From NCBI RefSeq assembly GCF_025755255.1, contig NZ_JALIEB010000008.1, positions 62,001 to 126,000 of the forward strand: a stretch of 64,000 nucleotides of DNA. The letters run 5' to 3'. Below are positions 27,555 to 38,181 of this stretch, one piece after another (position 1 is the first letter of the stretch; every line of letters starts with the position of its first letter). Source of the DNA: Roseobacter sinensis (lineage in GTDB: Bacteria > Pseudomonadota > Alphaproteobacteria > Rhodobacterales > Rhodobacteraceae). A program made the translations under genes and the position numbers. The notes beneath the pieces were generated by a model that was not told the DNA's origin, searched no databases, and was given only the letters and a program-made list of their open reading frames with translations.

Positions 27555-28723
27555 TCTCGGTCGCCGAGGCGCTGGAGCATCTCTTTGCGCTGGTCCGCCC
27601 GCTTGAGACCGAGACAGTGCCGCTGCGCGAAGCTGCGGGCCGCGTCCTGGCGCGGGATGTGGCCGCGACCCGGACCCAGCCGCCGTTCGACGCCTCCTCC
27701 ATGGACGGCTATGCCCTGCGCAGCGCCGAGGTCGAGCCCGATGCGATGTTCAAACTCGTGGGTGAAGCCGCAGCGGGGCACGCCTTCCACGGCACCGTCG
27801 GCCCTGGCCAATGTGTGCGCATCTTTACCGGTGCGCCCGTCCCGGCGGGGCTGGATCATGTGGTGATCCAGGAGGACGTGACCCGCCGTGGCGATCTGAT
27901 CACGCTGAACGGCGACATGGACGGGAAGGACAATATTCGTCCGGCCGGGGGGGACTTCAGCGCTGGCGATGTGATGGACGCGCCGCGACGGCTGAGCCCC
28001 ACCGACATCGCGCTGCTGGCCGCCATGAACGTGCCCGAGGTGCCGGTGACCCGCCGCCCGGTGGTGGCCGTGATGGCAACGGGCGATGAGCTTGTCATGC
28101 CGGGCGAGACGCCTGGTCCCGACCAGATCATCGCCTCCAACAGCTTCGGTCTGGCCGCCATGCTGGAGGCGGAGGGTGCCGAGGCGCGGATGATCCCCAT
28201 CGCGCGGGACACGACCGCATCGCTGACGACCGCCTTCGGGCTCGCAGCCGGCGCGGACCTGATCGTCACCATCGGGGGCGCCTCTGTGGGCGATCACGAT
28301 CTGGTCGCCCCGGTGGCGGACACGCTGGGAATGCAACAGTCGTTCTACAAGGTCGCGATGCGGCCCGGCAAACCGCTGATGGCCGGGCGGTTGCGCGACG
28401 CGGCGATGATCGGGCTGCCCGGCAACCCGGTCTCGGCCATGGTCTGTGGCAAGATCTTCGTCACCCCCGTCGTGCGCGCGCTGCTGGGCCTGCGGGCCGA
28501 GCCCGCGCGGACCCTGCAGGCGCAGCTCGCGGCACCACTCACCCCCAATGGCCCGCGTGAGCACTACATGCGCGCGGTTCTCGCCGAGGACGGCCTGCGC
28601 GCCTTCGACAATCAGGACAGCTCGCTGCTGGGTATTCTGTCGCGTGCCAATGCGCTGATCGTCCGCCCACCCCACGACGCCGGACGCGAGACAGGCGAGA
28701 CCGTCTCCTACCTGCCGCTCTGA
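27551..28723 (+). CDS. moeA: Molybdopterin molybdenumtransferase
   Basis: MoeA inserts molybdate into adenylated molybdopterin. The 390-residue protein has the N-terminal [10 protein letters not shown] and [14 protein letters not shown], the [18 protein letters not shown] segment, TGDEL and the MoCF-domain [11 protein letters not shown], then RPGKPLMAG and GLPGNPVSA followed by the C-terminal beta domain (about 320-390). It ends 65 bp before lexA; that interval contains the lexA promoter and SOS box. Confidence 0.96.
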   Translation: MISVAEALEHLFALVRPLETETVPLREAAGRVLARDVAATRTQPPFDASSMDGYALRSAEVEPDAMFKLVGEAAAGHAFHGTVGPGQCVRIFTGAPVPAGLDHVVIQEDVTRRGDLITLNGDMDGKDNIRPAGGDFSAGDVMDAPRRLSPTDIALLAAMNVPEVPVTRRPVVAVMATGDELVMPGETPGPDQIIASNSFGLAAMLEAEGAEARMIPIARDTTASLTTAFGLAAGADLIVTIGGASVGDHDLVAPVADTLGMQQSFYKVAMRPGKPLMAGRLRDAAMIGLPGNPVSAMVCGKIFVTPVVRALLGLRAEPARTLQAQLAAPLTPNGPREHYMRAVLAEDGLRAFDNQDSSLLGILSRANALIVRPPHDAGRETGETVSYLPL

Positions 28724-28728
28724 CACCG

Positions 28729-28758
28729 TTGACACAAAACGGGAACATCTCTAGAACA
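28729..28758 (+). promoter_or_regulatory. lexA promoter overlapping a LexA (SOS) box
   Basis: TTGACA (28729-28734) and TAGAAC (28752-28757) are -35 and -10 hexamers with a 17-bp spacer. GAAC-N7-GAAC at 28743-28757 is the direct-repeat SOS box used by alphaproteobacterial LexA and overlaps the -10, so LexA should repress its own gene. Confidence 0.85.
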
Positions 28759-28788
28759 AAGGTAAATTCAGGCGTCGGAGGACCAAAG

Positions 28789-29490
28789 ATGCTCACCAAG
28801 AAGCAGTTGGATTTGCTCGAGTTCATTCACAAGCGCATGCAGCGGGACGGTGTTCCGCCGAGTTTCGATGAAATGAAGGAAGCGCTGGATCTCCGCTCGA
28901 AATCGGGCATCCACCGTCTGATCACCGCCTTGGAAGAGCGCGGATTCATTCGCCGGCTGGCCCATCGCGCCCGCGCCATCGAGATCGTGAAGCTGCCCGA
29001 AAGCCTCGGCGGCGAACCCACGGGCGGCTTCTCGCCACGGGTGATCGAGGGTGACAAGCCCAATGCGCCGATGCCCGCAAACGCCCAACCTGTCACGACC
29101 GCCTTTGCGACCGAGCTGCCCGTGATGGGCCGGATCGCTGCGGGTGTGCCCATCGAGGCGATCAATCAGCGCTCGCACAGCGTCGCCGTGCCCGGGCAGA
29201 TGCTCTCGGGTTCGGGCGAGCACTACGCGCTGGAAGTGCGCGGGGATTCCATGATCGACGCCGGTATCAATGATGGCGACGTGGTGGTGATCCGCGAAAC
29301 CAGCGTGGCCGACAACGGCGATATCGTCGTGGCCTTGGTGGAAGATCACGAGGCGACGCTGAAGCGCTTTATCCGCAAGGGCAGCACCATCGCCTTGGAA
29401 GCGGCCAACCCGGCCTATGAGACGCGGATTTTCACCGAAGATCAGGTGAAGGTGCAGGGCAAGCTGGTGGGTCTGATCCGCACCTACTGA
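28789..29490 (+). CDS. lexA: LexA repressor
   Basis: LexA is the SOS-response repressor and autoprotease. The 233-residue protein has an N-terminal winged helix (residues 1-65, [29 protein letters not shown]) and a C-terminal S24 peptidase domain. The cleavage bond is Ala118-Gly119 in RIAAGVP. The catalytic residues are Ser154 (RGDSMID) and Lys192 (EATLKRF). The start at 28789 has GGAGGA 6 nt upstream; the open frame extends into the promoter and SOS box, so earlier starts are excluded. Its end overlaps the convergent comEC by 7 bp. Confidence 0.97.
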   Translation: MLTKKQLDLLEFIHKRMQRDGVPPSFDEMKEALDLRSKSGIHRLITALEERGFIRRLAHRARAIEIVKLPESLGGEPTGGFSPRVIEGDKPNAPMPANAQPVTTAFATELPVMGRIAAGVPIEAINQRSHSVAVPGQMLSGSGEHYALEVRGDSMIDAGINDGDVVVIRETSVADNGDIVVALVEDHEATLKRFIRKGSTIALEAANPAYETRIFTEDQVKVQGKLVGLIRTY

Positions 29491-31529
29491 AGCTGCGCGC
29501 GCTGGTACCAGGGCGTCCACAGCCGGTCGCCCGTGCGGTCGCGGGTCGAGACCAGATGCACCCCGTCGCGCCGGGCGAGAATGGCGACTGCGCCCATGTC
29601 CCGCAGCCGATCCGGATCAAGCAGCAGGCACTCTGACGGTACCGCTGGCAACGGCTGATTGGCCACGACGATCTGACCCGCGCTGCAGCCCTCAAACGCG
29701 GCGACTGCCGCCTTCCCCGCAAGATGCGTCAACGCGACACCGCCCGGCAGCGGTGCCGCGCGCGTCTCGGGCCACCGAGCGGCGGCCGTCGTCTGATCCG
29801 TGGCTTCGCCGTCGTTTTCCAGCCAGTTCTGCGCGATGAAACCCGCCCCGCGCGCCTTGCTGAGCGCGCGGCCCTCCGGCGTCATGACACCGACCAGGGT
29901 GCCGTTCTCGGCGATCAGGCCCACCGGCCGCTCGGCCAAGGCCCAGAGCCCGAAGGCCGCCACCAGCGGAAGCCCCCCGACCAGCCGTGTCCGCCCCTGC
30001 CAGAGACAGAGCCACAGGAATCCAAGCGCGATCATCGGCAACACCGCAAGTCCCGGCCCGTGCACGAAAGAGCGCGCACCGTCGAGGCCCGCAACGAAGC
30101 TGCCAACTTCGAGAATCCAGCGCAGGCCCACGCCCATGATCCACAGCCCGATCCAGTCGAGCCCCAGCGGCGCCAGGATCAGAGCGAGCACCGCCGCCGG
30201 GATCACCACCGTGCCCATCATCGGCACCGACGTCAGATTGGCGATGAGCCCGTAGTGCGAAATGGCGTTGAAATGCGCCGCCCCGATCGGCGCGGTGGCG
30301 AGCCCGGCCACGCCGGACGAGATCAGCACCGCCACCACCGGCTTCGCCCAATTGGGGCCCATGCCGATGCGATGATCGCGCATGTAGCCGAAGACGGCCA
30401 CAAGTGCGGTGGTGGCCGCAAAGGACATCTGGAAGCCCGGGCCCAGCAGCGCCTCGGGTCTCAGCAGCAGGACGATGACCGCGGCGATGGCGACGGCGCG
30501 CAGCGAGATGGCGCGCCGGTTCAGCATCACCGCCGAGAGTGCGACTGCGACCATAATGAAAGCGCGTTCGGTCGCCACGTTGCCCCCCGACAGCGCCAGA
30601 TAGCCAGCCGCGACGATCAGCGCACCGCCCGCGGCCAGTTTGCGCGCCGGCACCCGCAGGGCCAGCGGTGGGATCAGCGCGATGGTCACCCGAAGAAGCG
30701 CAAACACAAAGCCTGTAAGCAGCCCCATGTGCAGGCCCGAAATCGCCAGCAAATGCGCGAGGTTGCTGGCGCGCAGATCGTCGAGCGCCTGCTGGCTGAT
30801 CGAGGAGCGCGCGCCCGTCGTCACCGCCACCGCAAAGCCGCCCACATCGCCGGGCAGCACCTGCAGCATCCGCGCGCCGATGGCCATACGGATGCGGAAG
30901 ACCGCAAGCTCCCAGCGATCCTCCTCCGGAGGCGCGATGGCCAGAAGCGGGACACGCGAATAGCCAACACCGCCCAGCTGGCCAAACCAGGCGTGGCGCT
31001 GGAAGTCAAAGCCGCCAGGTTCGACCGGGCCGCCGGGCGGCGAGACATGGGCGGTCGTCATCACCCGAAGCCCGGGCGCGGGCAGCACGCTGAGGCTCTG
31101 ATCGCCATGCAGCGAGATCCGCACCCGCTCGGGCGTGCGGTGCGGCGGCACACGTTCCAGCACCACCTGGTCGAGTGTGATCCGCAAGGCATCCGAACTG
31201 CTGCGGTCGAGGTTCACCACCCGGCCCTCGACGGGCCCGTAGTAGCGCCAGCTCATCACCGGGCTCGCCACGTCGTGGGCACGGTGTGCGGCCAGCAGGA
31301 AGCCCGAGGCGACGATGACCAGCCCGATGACCAGGGGGCGAAACGCCTCACCAAGCCAGCGCGCGGCCAGAAGCAGGGCCACCGCTCCACCCGCAACCGA
31401 CCAGAGCTGCGGCATCGTGGGCTCGAACCGCAGCAGAAAGTAAATGCCGATTCCAATCGCCATACAGACGGGCACCCATTCGAAGAGCGACCCGCGCTGC
31501 TCCAGCAAAACGGAGCTGATGCGTCTCAC
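29484..31529 (-). CDS. comEC: ComEC/Rec2 family DNA-uptake channel protein
   Basis: This 681-residue polytopic inner-membrane protein starts at GTG 31529 behind AAGGAGGTG. An N-terminal pair of helices and an OB-like DUF4131 region (about 70-185, with [21 protein letters not shown]) precede the Competence domain (about 215-480). That domain carries [18 protein letters not shown] and [16 protein letters not shown], both family signatures. The C-terminal region (from about 540) is a reduced, beta-lactamase-like remainder. ComEC forms the channel that imports single-stranded DNA in natural transformation. In Rhodobacterales it is also needed for gene-transfer-agent DNA entry. It is convergent with lexA and divergent from gltX. 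Confidence 0.92.
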   Translation of the reverse strand: MRRISSVLLEQRGSLFEWVPVCMAIGIGIYFLLRFEPTMPQLWSVAGGAVALLLAARWLGEAFRPLVIGLVIVASGFLLAAHRAHDVASPVMSWRYYGPVEGRVVNLDRSSSDALRITLDQVVLERVPPHRTPERVRISLHGDQSLSVLPAPGLRVMTTAHVSPPGGPVEPGGFDFQRHAWFGQLGGVGYSRVPLLAIAPPEEDRWELAVFRIRMAIGARMLQVLPGDVGGFAVAVTTGARSSISQQALDDLRASNLAHLLAISGLHMGLLTGFVFALLRVTIALIPPLALRVPARKLAAGGALIVAAGYLALSGGNVATERAFIMVAVALSAVMLNRRAISLRAVAIAAVIVLLLRPEALLGPGFQMSFAATTALVAVFGYMRDHRIGMGPNWAKPVVAVLISSGVAGLATAPIGAAHFNAISHYGLIANLTSVPMMGTVVIPAAVLALILAPLGLDWIGLWIMGVGLRWILEVGSFVAGLDGARSFVHGPGLAVLPMIALGFLWLCLWQGRTRLVGGLPLVAAFGLWALAERPVGLIAENGTLVGVMTPEGRALSKARGAGFIAQNWLENDGEATDQTTAAARWPETRAAPLPGGVALTHLAGKAAVAAFEGCSAGQIVVANQPLPAVPSECLLLDPDRLRDMGAVAILARRDGVHLVSTRDRTGDRLWTPWYQRAQLQ

Positions 31530-31618
31530 CTGACACCTCCTTGCCCCCGTTCCCCGCACTGGATAGACAGGCGATCTAGGTCTAGGCCGTTCTTGGTTAC
31601 TGAAAGGTAAACGCGCGC

Positions 31619-33028
31619 ATGTCAGCCCCTGTCGTCACCCGGTTTGCCCCCTCGCCCACGGGGTTTCTGCACATCGGAGGCGCGCGCACGGCGCTGTTCA
31701 ACTGGCTTTACGCGCGCGGCCGTGGTGGCCGATTCCTGTTGCGGATCGAAGACACGGACCGCGCGCGCTCGACGCCCGAAGCGACCGCAGCCATCCTGCA
31801 GGGCCTGGCGTGGCTCGGGCTCGACCACGATGGTGAGATCGTGAGCCAGTTCGAAAACGCGCCCCGCCATGCCGCAGTGGCACAAGAGCTGCTGGCGGCG
31901 GGCAAAGCCTACAAGTGCTTCGCGACACAGGACGAGATCACCGCCTTCCGCGAAGCGGCGCGCGCAGCGGGGCAAAGCACGCTCTACCGCTCGCCCTGGC
32001 GCGATGCGGATCCCGGCACGCACCCCGATGCGCCCTACGTCATCCGCATCAAAGCGCCGCAGACGGGCGAGACGGTGATCCGCGACCGGGTGCAGGGCGA
32101 TGTCACCATTCGCAACGATCAGCTCGACGACATGGTGCTGTTACGTTCCGATGGCACGCCGGTCTATATGCTGGCGGTTGTTGTCGATGACCACGATATG
32201 GGCGTGACCCATGTGATCCGGGGGGATGACCACCTCAACAACGCCGCGCGTCAGATGATGATCTATGAGGCGATGGGCTGGGAGGTGCCGGTCTGGGCGC
32301 ATATCCCACTGATCCACGGGCCTGATGGCAAGAAGCTCAGCAAGCGCCATGGAGCCCTTGGCGCGCAGGAGTATCAGGTGATGGGCTATCCGGCGGCGGG
32401 CATGCGCAACTACCTCGCCAGGCTCGGCTGGAGCCATGGGGACGATGAGTTCTTCACCGACGCCCAAGCGCGGGCGTGGTTCGATCTGGATGGGATCGGC
32501 AAGAGCCCCGCGCGGTTCGATCTGAAGAAGCTCGAAAACCTCTCGGGCCAGCACATTGCACTCGCAGATGATGCCGCATTGCAGCGTGAAATCACGGAAT
32601 ATCTGCAGGCAGCGGGTCAAGAGGCCCTGACCGAAGCCCAGGAAAAGATGCTTGCGCGCGCCATGTATTGCGTCAAAGAGCGCGCGAAGACTCTGCCGGA
32701 GCTTCTTGATAAGGCTCATTTTTCGCTGACGTCCCGGCCGATAGAACCGGACGAGAAGGCCGCCAGGGCGCTGGACTCGGTATCCCGTGGTATACTGAGA
32801 GAATTGACGCCGCAGCTGCAAACTGATAGCTGGAGCAGAGAACATCTGGAGGACCTCCTGAACAACTTCGCGGAAAGCAAAGGAACCAAGTTCGGGAAAC
32901 TGGCTGGCCCGCTCAGGGCCGCGCTCGCCGGGCGGGCGGTCACACCTTCGGTATTCGACATGATGCTGGTTCTGGGCCAAGATGAGACCCTCGCCCGATT
33001 GACAGATGCAAGCAAGGACGCGGGGTGA
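31619..33028 (+). CDS. gltX: Glutamyl-tRNA synthetase
   Basis: This class I synthetase charges tRNA-Glu (and in many Alphaproteobacteria also tRNA-Gln, for amidation). The 469-residue protein shows the HIGH motif as [16 protein letters not shown] (residues 18-33), [10 protein letters not shown], the [18 protein letters not shown] region and KKLSKRHG as the KMSKS equivalent (about 239-246), with the helical anticodon-binding part behind. The start has AAAGG upstream. It lies 89 bp from the divergent comEC gene. Confidence 0.95.
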   Translation: MSAPVVTRFAPSPTGFLHIGGARTALFNWLYARGRGGRFLLRIEDTDRARSTPEATAAILQGLAWLGLDHDGEIVSQFENAPRHAAVAQELLAAGKAYKCFATQDEITAFREAARAAGQSTLYRSPWRDADPGTHPDAPYVIRIKAPQTGETVIRDRVQGDVTIRNDQLDDMVLLRSDGTPVYMLAVVVDDHDMGVTHVIRGDDHLNNAARQMMIYEAMGWEVPVWAHIPLIHGPDGKKLSKRHGALGAQEYQVMGYPAAGMRNYLARLGWSHGDDEFFTDAQARAWFDLDGIGKSPARFDLKKLENLSGQHIALADDAALQREITEYLQAAGQEALTEAQEKMLARAMYCVKERAKTLPELLDKAHFSLTSRPIEPDEKAARALDSVSRGILRELTPQLQTDSWSREHLEDLLNNFAESKGTKFGKLAGPLRAALAGRAVTPSVFDMMLVLGQDETLARLTDASKDAG

Positions 33029-33115
33029 GCCCACGCGCAAACCATCGGTCTGACGCGCCTTGCGTCAAGCGCCGGACGGCGGGTGCGCCCGCAAGCAAGA
33101 CAGGAAGGACCTCTG

Positions 33116-34411
33116 ATGGCTGAAAGCACGAAATCCGCAACGCTGAGCATTGACGGGAACGAGTACGAGTTGCCGATCTTCTCCCCCACCGCGGGGCCGG
33201 ATGTGGTCGATATCCGCAAGCTCTATGGCCAGGCCGGTGTTTTCACCTACGATCCGGGCTTCACCTCCACGGCCAGCTGCGACAGCACCATCACCTTCAT
33301 TGATGGCGACAAGGGCGAACTGCTGCACCGGGGCTACCCCATCGACCAGCTCGCCAGCATGTCGCATTACCTCGAGGTGTGCTACCTGCTGCTCTATGGC
33401 GAGTTGCCCTCCGCCGCGCAGCTTGAGGAATTCGAGCTGAACATCACCCATCACACCATGCTGCATGAGCAGATGGTGAACTTCTTCCGCGGATTCCGCC
33501 GTGACGCGCATCCGATGGCGATCATGGTCGGTGTCGTGGGGGCGATGTCGGCCTTCTATCACGACAGCACCGACATCACCGACGAACGCCAGCGTGAAAT
33601 CGCGAGCCACAGGCTGATTGCGAAAATGCCGACAATTGCGGCCTGGGCCTACAAATACTCCATCGGGCAGCCTTTTGTGTACCCGCGCAACGATCTGGAT
33701 TACGCGTCGAACTTCCTACGGATGTGTTTCTCGGTTCCGGCGGAGGAGTATGAGGTCAACCCGATCCTCAGCCGCGCGATGGACCGCATCTTTACCCTGC
33801 ATGCGGATCACGAGCAGAACGCCTCCACCTCGACGGTGCGGCTGGCGTCGTCGTCGGGCGCCAACCCCTTCGCGTGCATCGCCGCCGGCATCGCCTGTCT
33901 CTGGGGGCCCGCGCATGGTGGGGCCAACCAGGCCTGTCTGGAGATGCTCAAGGAGATCGGCACGCCCGACCGCATCCCCGAGTTCATCGCGCGGGCCAAG
34001 GACAAGAACGACAGCTACCGCCTGATGGGGTTCGGTCACCGGGTCTACAAGAACTTCGACCCCCGCGCGACCGTGATGAAGCAATCAGCCGACGAGGTGC
34101 TGGACCTTCTGGGCGTCGAGGACAACCCGCTGCTGCAGGTGGCGATGGAGCTGGAAAAACAGGCGCTCGAAGACCCATATTTCGCCGAAAAGAAGCTGTT
34201 CCCGAACGTCGATTTCTACTCGGGCATCATCCTCGAGGCGATGGGGTTCCCGACGTCGATGTTCACGCCGATCTTCGCGCTCAGCCGCACCGTGGGCTGG
34301 ATCTCGCAATGGAAAGAGATGATCGCCGATCCGCAGAACAAGATCGGCCGCCCGCGCCAGCTCTATCTCGGCGAAACCGCGCGCGACTACATCGACATCG
34401 AAAATCGCTGA
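33116..34411 (+). CDS. gltA: Citrate synthase (type II)
   Basis: This enzyme condenses acetyl-CoA and oxaloacetate at the entry of the TCA cycle. The 431-residue protein starts at 33116 ([10 protein letters not shown]) behind AGGAAGGA. Catalytic residues lie in [13 protein letters not shown] (His), [10 protein letters not shown] (His), [14 protein letters not shown] (His/Arg) and PNVDFYSG (Asp). The N-terminal beta region [12 protein letters not shown] is typical of the hexameric, NADH-regulated type II enzymes. It is followed by a 448-bp intergenic region with a possible small RNA. Confidence 0.97.
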   Translation: MAESTKSATLSIDGNEYELPIFSPTAGPDVVDIRKLYGQAGVFTYDPGFTSTASCDSTITFIDGDKGELLHRGYPIDQLASMSHYLEVCYLLLYGELPSAAQLEEFELNITHHTMLHEQMVNFFRGFRRDAHPMAIMVGVVGAMSAFYHDSTDITDERQREIASHRLIAKMPTIAAWAYKYSIGQPFVYPRNDLDYASNFLRMCFSVPAEEYEVNPILSRAMDRIFTLHADHEQNASTSTVRLASSSGANPFACIAAGIACLWGPAHGGANQACLEMLKEIGTPDRIPEFIARAKDKNDSYRLMGFGHRVYKNFDPRATVMKQSADEVLDLLGVEDNPLLQVAMELEKQALEDPYFAEKKLFPNVDFYSGIILEAMGFPTSMFTPIFALSRTVGWISQWKEMIADPQNKIGRPRQLYLGETARDYIDIENR

Positions 34412-34605
34412 CAGAGGCAGTCGGGTGGTCGAATCGACGACAGTCGGCAGGTCCGACGGTCGCGCTTGCCGACCCCTCGAACGCCAATCACGTCGGAACA
34501 CATGACATCGATGCGGGAACCTACCCGAATTGCGCCGGACGGCCGACAGAAATCCGTGGCAAAATCACAGGATCGTTTCAAAGCGTAACACAAGATTTTG
34601 GAAGC

Positions 34606-34636
34606 TTGACCGGCCAGCCCCCACACACTGTATAAG
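34606..34636 (+). promoter_or_regulatory. Orphan sigma-70 type promoter downstream of gltA
   Basis: TTGACC at 34606-34611 and TGTATA/TATAAG at 34629-34636 form a consensus-like -35/-10 pair with a 17-19 bp spacer. No protein gene follows on this strand before the convergent gene at 34860, so it fits the small RNA candidate just downstream. Confidence 0.5.
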
Positions 34637-34641
34637 AATAC

Positions 34642-34775
34642 TGCCACTTAGTCAGTGGGAAGGTGAGTGCGTTTGGGTGATCTTCGGATCGACCGTGCAC
34701 AGCAAGGTATTGGAAACAGTGATTCAGGTCTACGAGGGAGCTGTATGGAAAATCCATGCGGCTCCCTATTCGTTT
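34642..34775 (+). ncRNA. Candidate small RNA between gltA and an enoyl-CoA hydratase gene
   Basis: About 134 nt begin just after the orphan promoter and end after a strong hairpin. Hairpin 1 is CCAC-TTAGTCA-GTGG near 34644-34658. Hairpin 2 is GGTGATC-TTCG-GATCGACC near 34675-34694, 7 bp with one bulged G and a UUCG tetraloop. Hairpin 3 pairs 34735-34748 with 34754-34767 (14 bp, two G-U pairs) and is followed by ATTCGTTT. No open reading frame of note is present. I did not recognise a known RNA family. Ends are estimates. Confidence 0.5.
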
Positions 34776-34859
34776 GACTGCCCCTCAGCCGCACGTCCGC
34801 CCCCGTGACCAGCAAAATCGCGTGTGGTCCGGTCGCGCCGCCGGATTGCTCATGAGCCC

Positions 34860-35636
34860 CTAACGCCCCTCGAACTGCGCGGGCCGCTTTTCGGTGAAAG
34901 CCAGCACGCCTTCCTTGAAGTCCCGCGACTTGCCGCATTGACCCTGCTGCTTGGCTTCGAGCGTCAGCTGCTCGTCCATGGAGTTGTCCCAGCTGCCGCG
35001 GATCACCTTCTTGATCGCCGCATAGGCCGCCGTGGGGCCTTGCGCCAGATGCGCGGCGCGGGCCTGCCAATGGGCCTCGAAACCGGCGTCCGGCACCGCT
35101 TCCCAGATCATGCCCCAGTCATCCGCCTGCCGGGCGGTGATCTTGTCGGCGAACAGAGCGGCCCCCATGGCCTTTGCGGTGCCCATGGTGCGCGGCAATA
35201 CATAGGTGCCACCCGCATCCGGGATGAGACCGATGCGCGCGAAGGCCTGCAGGAAATAGGCGCTCTCTGCCGCGATCACCACATCCGCCGCCAGCGCAAG
35301 ATTGGCCCCCGCGCCCGCCGCCGGACCGTTGACCGCGGCGATGGTCGGGACCGGGCAGTCGACTATGGCATGCAGCATCGGCTGGTACTCATCCCGCAGC
35401 GTCCGTTCCAGATCGAGGTTCGCAGCGCTGACCCGGTCGCCCAGATCCTGCCCCGAACAGAAGGCCTTGCCCGCGCCGGTGATCACCACCACCCGCGCCG
35501 TTTTGCCGGCCTCCGAGACCGCATAGGCAATCTCGGCCCGCATCTGGGTGCTGAGCGCGTTCATCTTCTCGGGCCGGTTCAGGGTGATCGTGGCCACACC
35601 GTCGTGCAGCGTATAGGTCAGCGTATGGTATTCCAT
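34860..35636 (-). CDS. Enoyl-CoA hydratase/isomerase family protein (PaaG-like)
   Basis: This 258-residue crotonase-fold protein has TITLNRPEKMNALS near the start and FCSGQDLGDR (oxyanion loop, about 59-68). It also has AAVNGPAAGAGANLALAADVVIA (second oxyanion element) and FARIGLIPDAGGTYVLPR, in which Asp stands where hydratases carry the catalytic Glu. That substitution and the SGQDL loop resemble PaaG, the ring-opening isomerase of phenylacetate breakdown. No other paa genes are present, so the exact reaction is uncertain. AAGGA lies upstream of the start. Confidence 0.87.
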   Translation of the reverse strand: MEYHTLTYTLHDGVATITLNRPEKMNALSTQMRAEIAYAVSEAGKTARVVVITGAGKAFCSGQDLGDRVSAANLDLERTLRDEYQPMLHAIVDCPVPTIAAVNGPAAGAGANLALAADVVIAAESAYFLQAFARIGLIPDAGGTYVLPRTMGTAKAMGAALFADKITARQADDWGMIWEAVPDAGFEAHWQARAAHLAQGPTAAYAAIKKVIRGSWDNSMDEQLTLEAKQQGQCGKSRDFKEGVLAFTEKRPAQFEGR

Positions 35637-35705
35637 GGGGCGTCCTTTTTGTCAGGCGTGCCCCGTCATATCAAACTGACCGGTTCAGAAAAGAGCAACG
35701 AGGCG

Positions 35706-36158
35706 TCAGTCCTTCAGGATTTCGCGCAACCGGGCCGCTTCGGCCTCCGAGAGCGCGGCCTCCTGCGGGGCAACGGTCCGCGATCGCCCACGCAGATAGG
35801 CAAAACCCATCCCCAGCGCGAGGATCAGCATCGCGGGCCCTGCGGCCCAGAGCGCCCAGGTCGAGCCGCTCGCACGCGGCGACATGAGCACGAATTCCCC
35901 GTAGCGGGCCACGAAGAAATCCATCACCGCCTCGTCACTTGCGCCCTCGGACACGAGCTCACGCACGGTGCGGCGCGCATCCTCGGCCCAGTTCGCATTG
36001 GACCAGGCCACCGATTCGGACTGGCAGACGACGCAGCGCAGTTCGTGATCGAGCGCCCGCGCGCGGGCCTCCAGCTCAGGATCCTCGAGCATCTCGGACG
36101 GGTCCAGCGCCCAGAGCGGGCTGGCCAGAAACAGAAAGATCAGCGCCAAACGTTTCAT
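35706..36158 (-). CDS. ccmH: Cytochrome c maturation protein CcmH (CycL)
   Basis: CcmH is a thiol-redox component that presents reduced apocytochrome c to the haem lyase. The 150-residue protein has a signal peptide (1-17), the redox pair Cys42-x2-Cys45 in RCVVCQSES, followed by the NANWAEDARRTVRELV helix, VARYGEFVLMSPR and one C-terminal transmembrane helix (about 101-122). The motif here reads CQS where many members have CQN. Its start overlaps the ccmF stop by 4 bp. Confidence 0.95.
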   Translation of the reverse strand: MKRLALIFLFLASPLWALDPSEMLEDPELEARARALDHELRCVVCQSESVAWSNANWAEDARRTVRELVSEGASDEAVMDFFVARYGEFVLMSPRASGSTWALWAAGPAMLILALGMGFAYLRGRSRTVAPQEAALSEAEAARLREILKD

Positions 36159-38122
36159 TCGGCCGGCACCGCTTGGCTCGGGGCTTTGCGAGCGCCCGCC
36201 GCCACGCGGAAGCGCCGGTCGGACAGGCTGAGGAAACCGCCAAGCGCCATCAGGCCCGAACCGATCCAGATCCAGTTGGTGAAGGGCTTGATGTAGGTGC
36301 GCACCGCCCAGCCGCCCGTCTCCTGCCGGTCGCCGATCACCACATAGACGTCACGTGCGAGGTCATAGTCGATGGCCGCTTCCGTCGTGGGCATCTGCGC
36401 CACCGGATAAATCCGCTTCTCGGGCCGCAGCTGTGCGATCTCGCGCCCGTCTTTGGCCAGCGTGATGTACCCCATGGTCGAGATAAAATTCGGACCTTCC
36501 TTGTTGATGACGTCATCCAGGGTGATCGTGTAGCCGCCGACCTCATAGGGCTCGCCGAATTGCGCCACGCGGATATCCTCCTGCTGCCAGGCCATGAGCC
36601 CGCAGACCCCCATCATCGTGACGCCAAGGCCGGTATGGGCAACCATCTTGCCCCAATCGGCCCGCGGCAGGCGCAGCAGGCGGCCCCAGCGCCCGGGTCC
36701 GCGGCCCGTCCGCTGCGCAAAATCCACCAGCGTGCCCATGACGACCCAAGCTGCAAGAAACAGGCCAATCGGCCCCAGCAGGCTCCGCCCGGTCTGCATC
36801 GCATAAGCCAACCCGCCGATGGCCAGCGCCAGAACGAAGACATAGCGCAGCGGCCGGACGGCACGCATGATCCGCGCGCGTTTCCAGGGCATCGCCGAGC
36901 CGATGGGCAGGATCAGCCCCAGCACCAGCATGAAGGGCGAGAACGCCATGTTGAAGAAGGGCGGGCCGACGCTGAGCTTGCGGTCAAAGAACATCTCGGC
37001 CACCAGCGGCCACATGGTGCCGACGAAAACCACGAAGCAGGACACCGCAAGCAGCAGGTTGTTCGCCACAAGCGCGCTCTCGCGGCTGACGAGCCCAAAC
37101 ACCCCTTTGGCCTCCATGGCGCTCGCGCGCAGCGCAAAGAGGATAAGCGCGCCGCCCATGAAGAAGCCCATGATCATCAGGATGAACACGCCGCGCTCCG
37201 GATCATTGGCGAAGGCATGGACGCTTGTCAGCAGGCCCGAGCGGACGATGAAAGTGCCGATGAGCGAGAAGCCGAAGGCGAGGATCGCGAGCAGGATCGT
37301 CCAGCTCTTCAGTGCCTCGCGTTTCTCCACGACGATGGCCGAGTGCAACAGCGCCGCCGCGAGCAACCACGGCATGAAGGAGGCATTTTCTACCGGATCC
37401 CAGAACCAGAAGCCGCCCCAGCCGAGTTCATAGTATGCCCACCACGACCCTAGTGCGATGCCGATGGTCAGGAACACCCACGCCGCCAGTGTCCAGGGCC
37501 GCACCCAGCGGCCCCAGGCCGCATCGACCCGGCCCTCGATCAGCGCGGCGACCGCGAAACTGAAGGCCATGCTCAGACCCACATATCCGAGGTACAGAAA
37601 CGGCGGATGAAACGCGAGACCGGGGTCCTGCAGCAGCGGGTTCAGATCCTGGCCGTCGAAGGGTGGCACTGCCAATCTCAAGAACGGGTTGGAAGTGAAT
37701 AGAATAAAAGCGAAAAACGCCACGCCGATGGCCGCCTGAACGGCCAGGACGCGGGCGCGCAGCGTGGGTGGCAGATTGCCGCCGAACCACGCTGCCATGG
37801 CGCCGAAGAGCGTGACAATCAGCACCCAGAGCAGCATCGAGCCTTCATGATTGCCCCAGGTCCCGCTGATCTTGTAGATCATCGGCTTGGCGGAATGGCT
37901 GTTCAGGGTGACCAGCCGCAGGCTGAAATCGGAGATGATAAAGGCGTACATCAGCGCTGCGAACGAGAACGCCGTCAGCAGGAATTGCGCCGAGGCGGCG
38001 GGCTCGGCCACAGCCATCCAGGCCGGCCAGCGTTTGTGTGCCCCAATCAGCGGCACGATCATCTGAACGATCGCCACCAGAAAGGCGAGGATCAGGGCGA
38101 AATGTCCGAACTCTGTGATCAT
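36155..38122 (-). CDS. ccmF: Haem lyase subunit CcmF
   Basis: CcmF attaches haem to apocytochrome c together with CcmH. The 655-residue protein has about 14-15 membrane helices. It carries the WWAYYELGWGGFWFWDPVEN stretch, the tryptophan-rich haem-handling domain, and family blocks such as SGTWGNHEGSMLLW and PPFLYLGYVG. The ATG at 38122 (MITEFGHFALILAF) gives the usual N-terminus; a TTG 14 codons upstream is less likely. It overlaps ccmH. Between it and ccmE lie two phage-like lysis genes. Confidence 0.96.
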   Translation of the reverse strand: MITEFGHFALILAFLVAIVQMIVPLIGAHKRWPAWMAVAEPAASAQFLLTAFSFAALMYAFIISDFSLRLVTLNSHSAKPMIYKISGTWGNHEGSMLLWVLIVTLFGAMAAWFGGNLPPTLRARVLAVQAAIGVAFFAFILFTSNPFLRLAVPPFDGQDLNPLLQDPGLAFHPPFLYLGYVGLSMAFSFAVAALIEGRVDAAWGRWVRPWTLAAWVFLTIGIALGSWWAYYELGWGGFWFWDPVENASFMPWLLAAALLHSAIVVEKREALKSWTILLAILAFGFSLIGTFIVRSGLLTSVHAFANDPERGVFILMIMGFFMGGALILFALRASAMEAKGVFGLVSRESALVANNLLLAVSCFVVFVGTMWPLVAEMFFDRKLSVGPPFFNMAFSPFMLVLGLILPIGSAMPWKRARIMRAVRPLRYVFVLALAIGGLAYAMQTGRSLLGPIGLFLAAWVVMGTLVDFAQRTGRGPGRWGRLLRLPRADWGKMVAHTGLGVTMMGVCGLMAWQQEDIRVAQFGEPYEVGGYTITLDDVINKEGPNFISTMGYITLAKDGREIAQLRPEKRIYPVAQMPTTEAAIDYDLARDVYVVIGDRQETGGWAVRTYIKPFTNWIWIGSGLMALGGFLSLSDRRFRVAAGARKAPSQAVPAE

Positions 38123-38181
38123 GTGCAGCAGTATAAACTGCCGCACTGGCGCGTCCAATGACAAACGCGCCAGTCAGCGGC

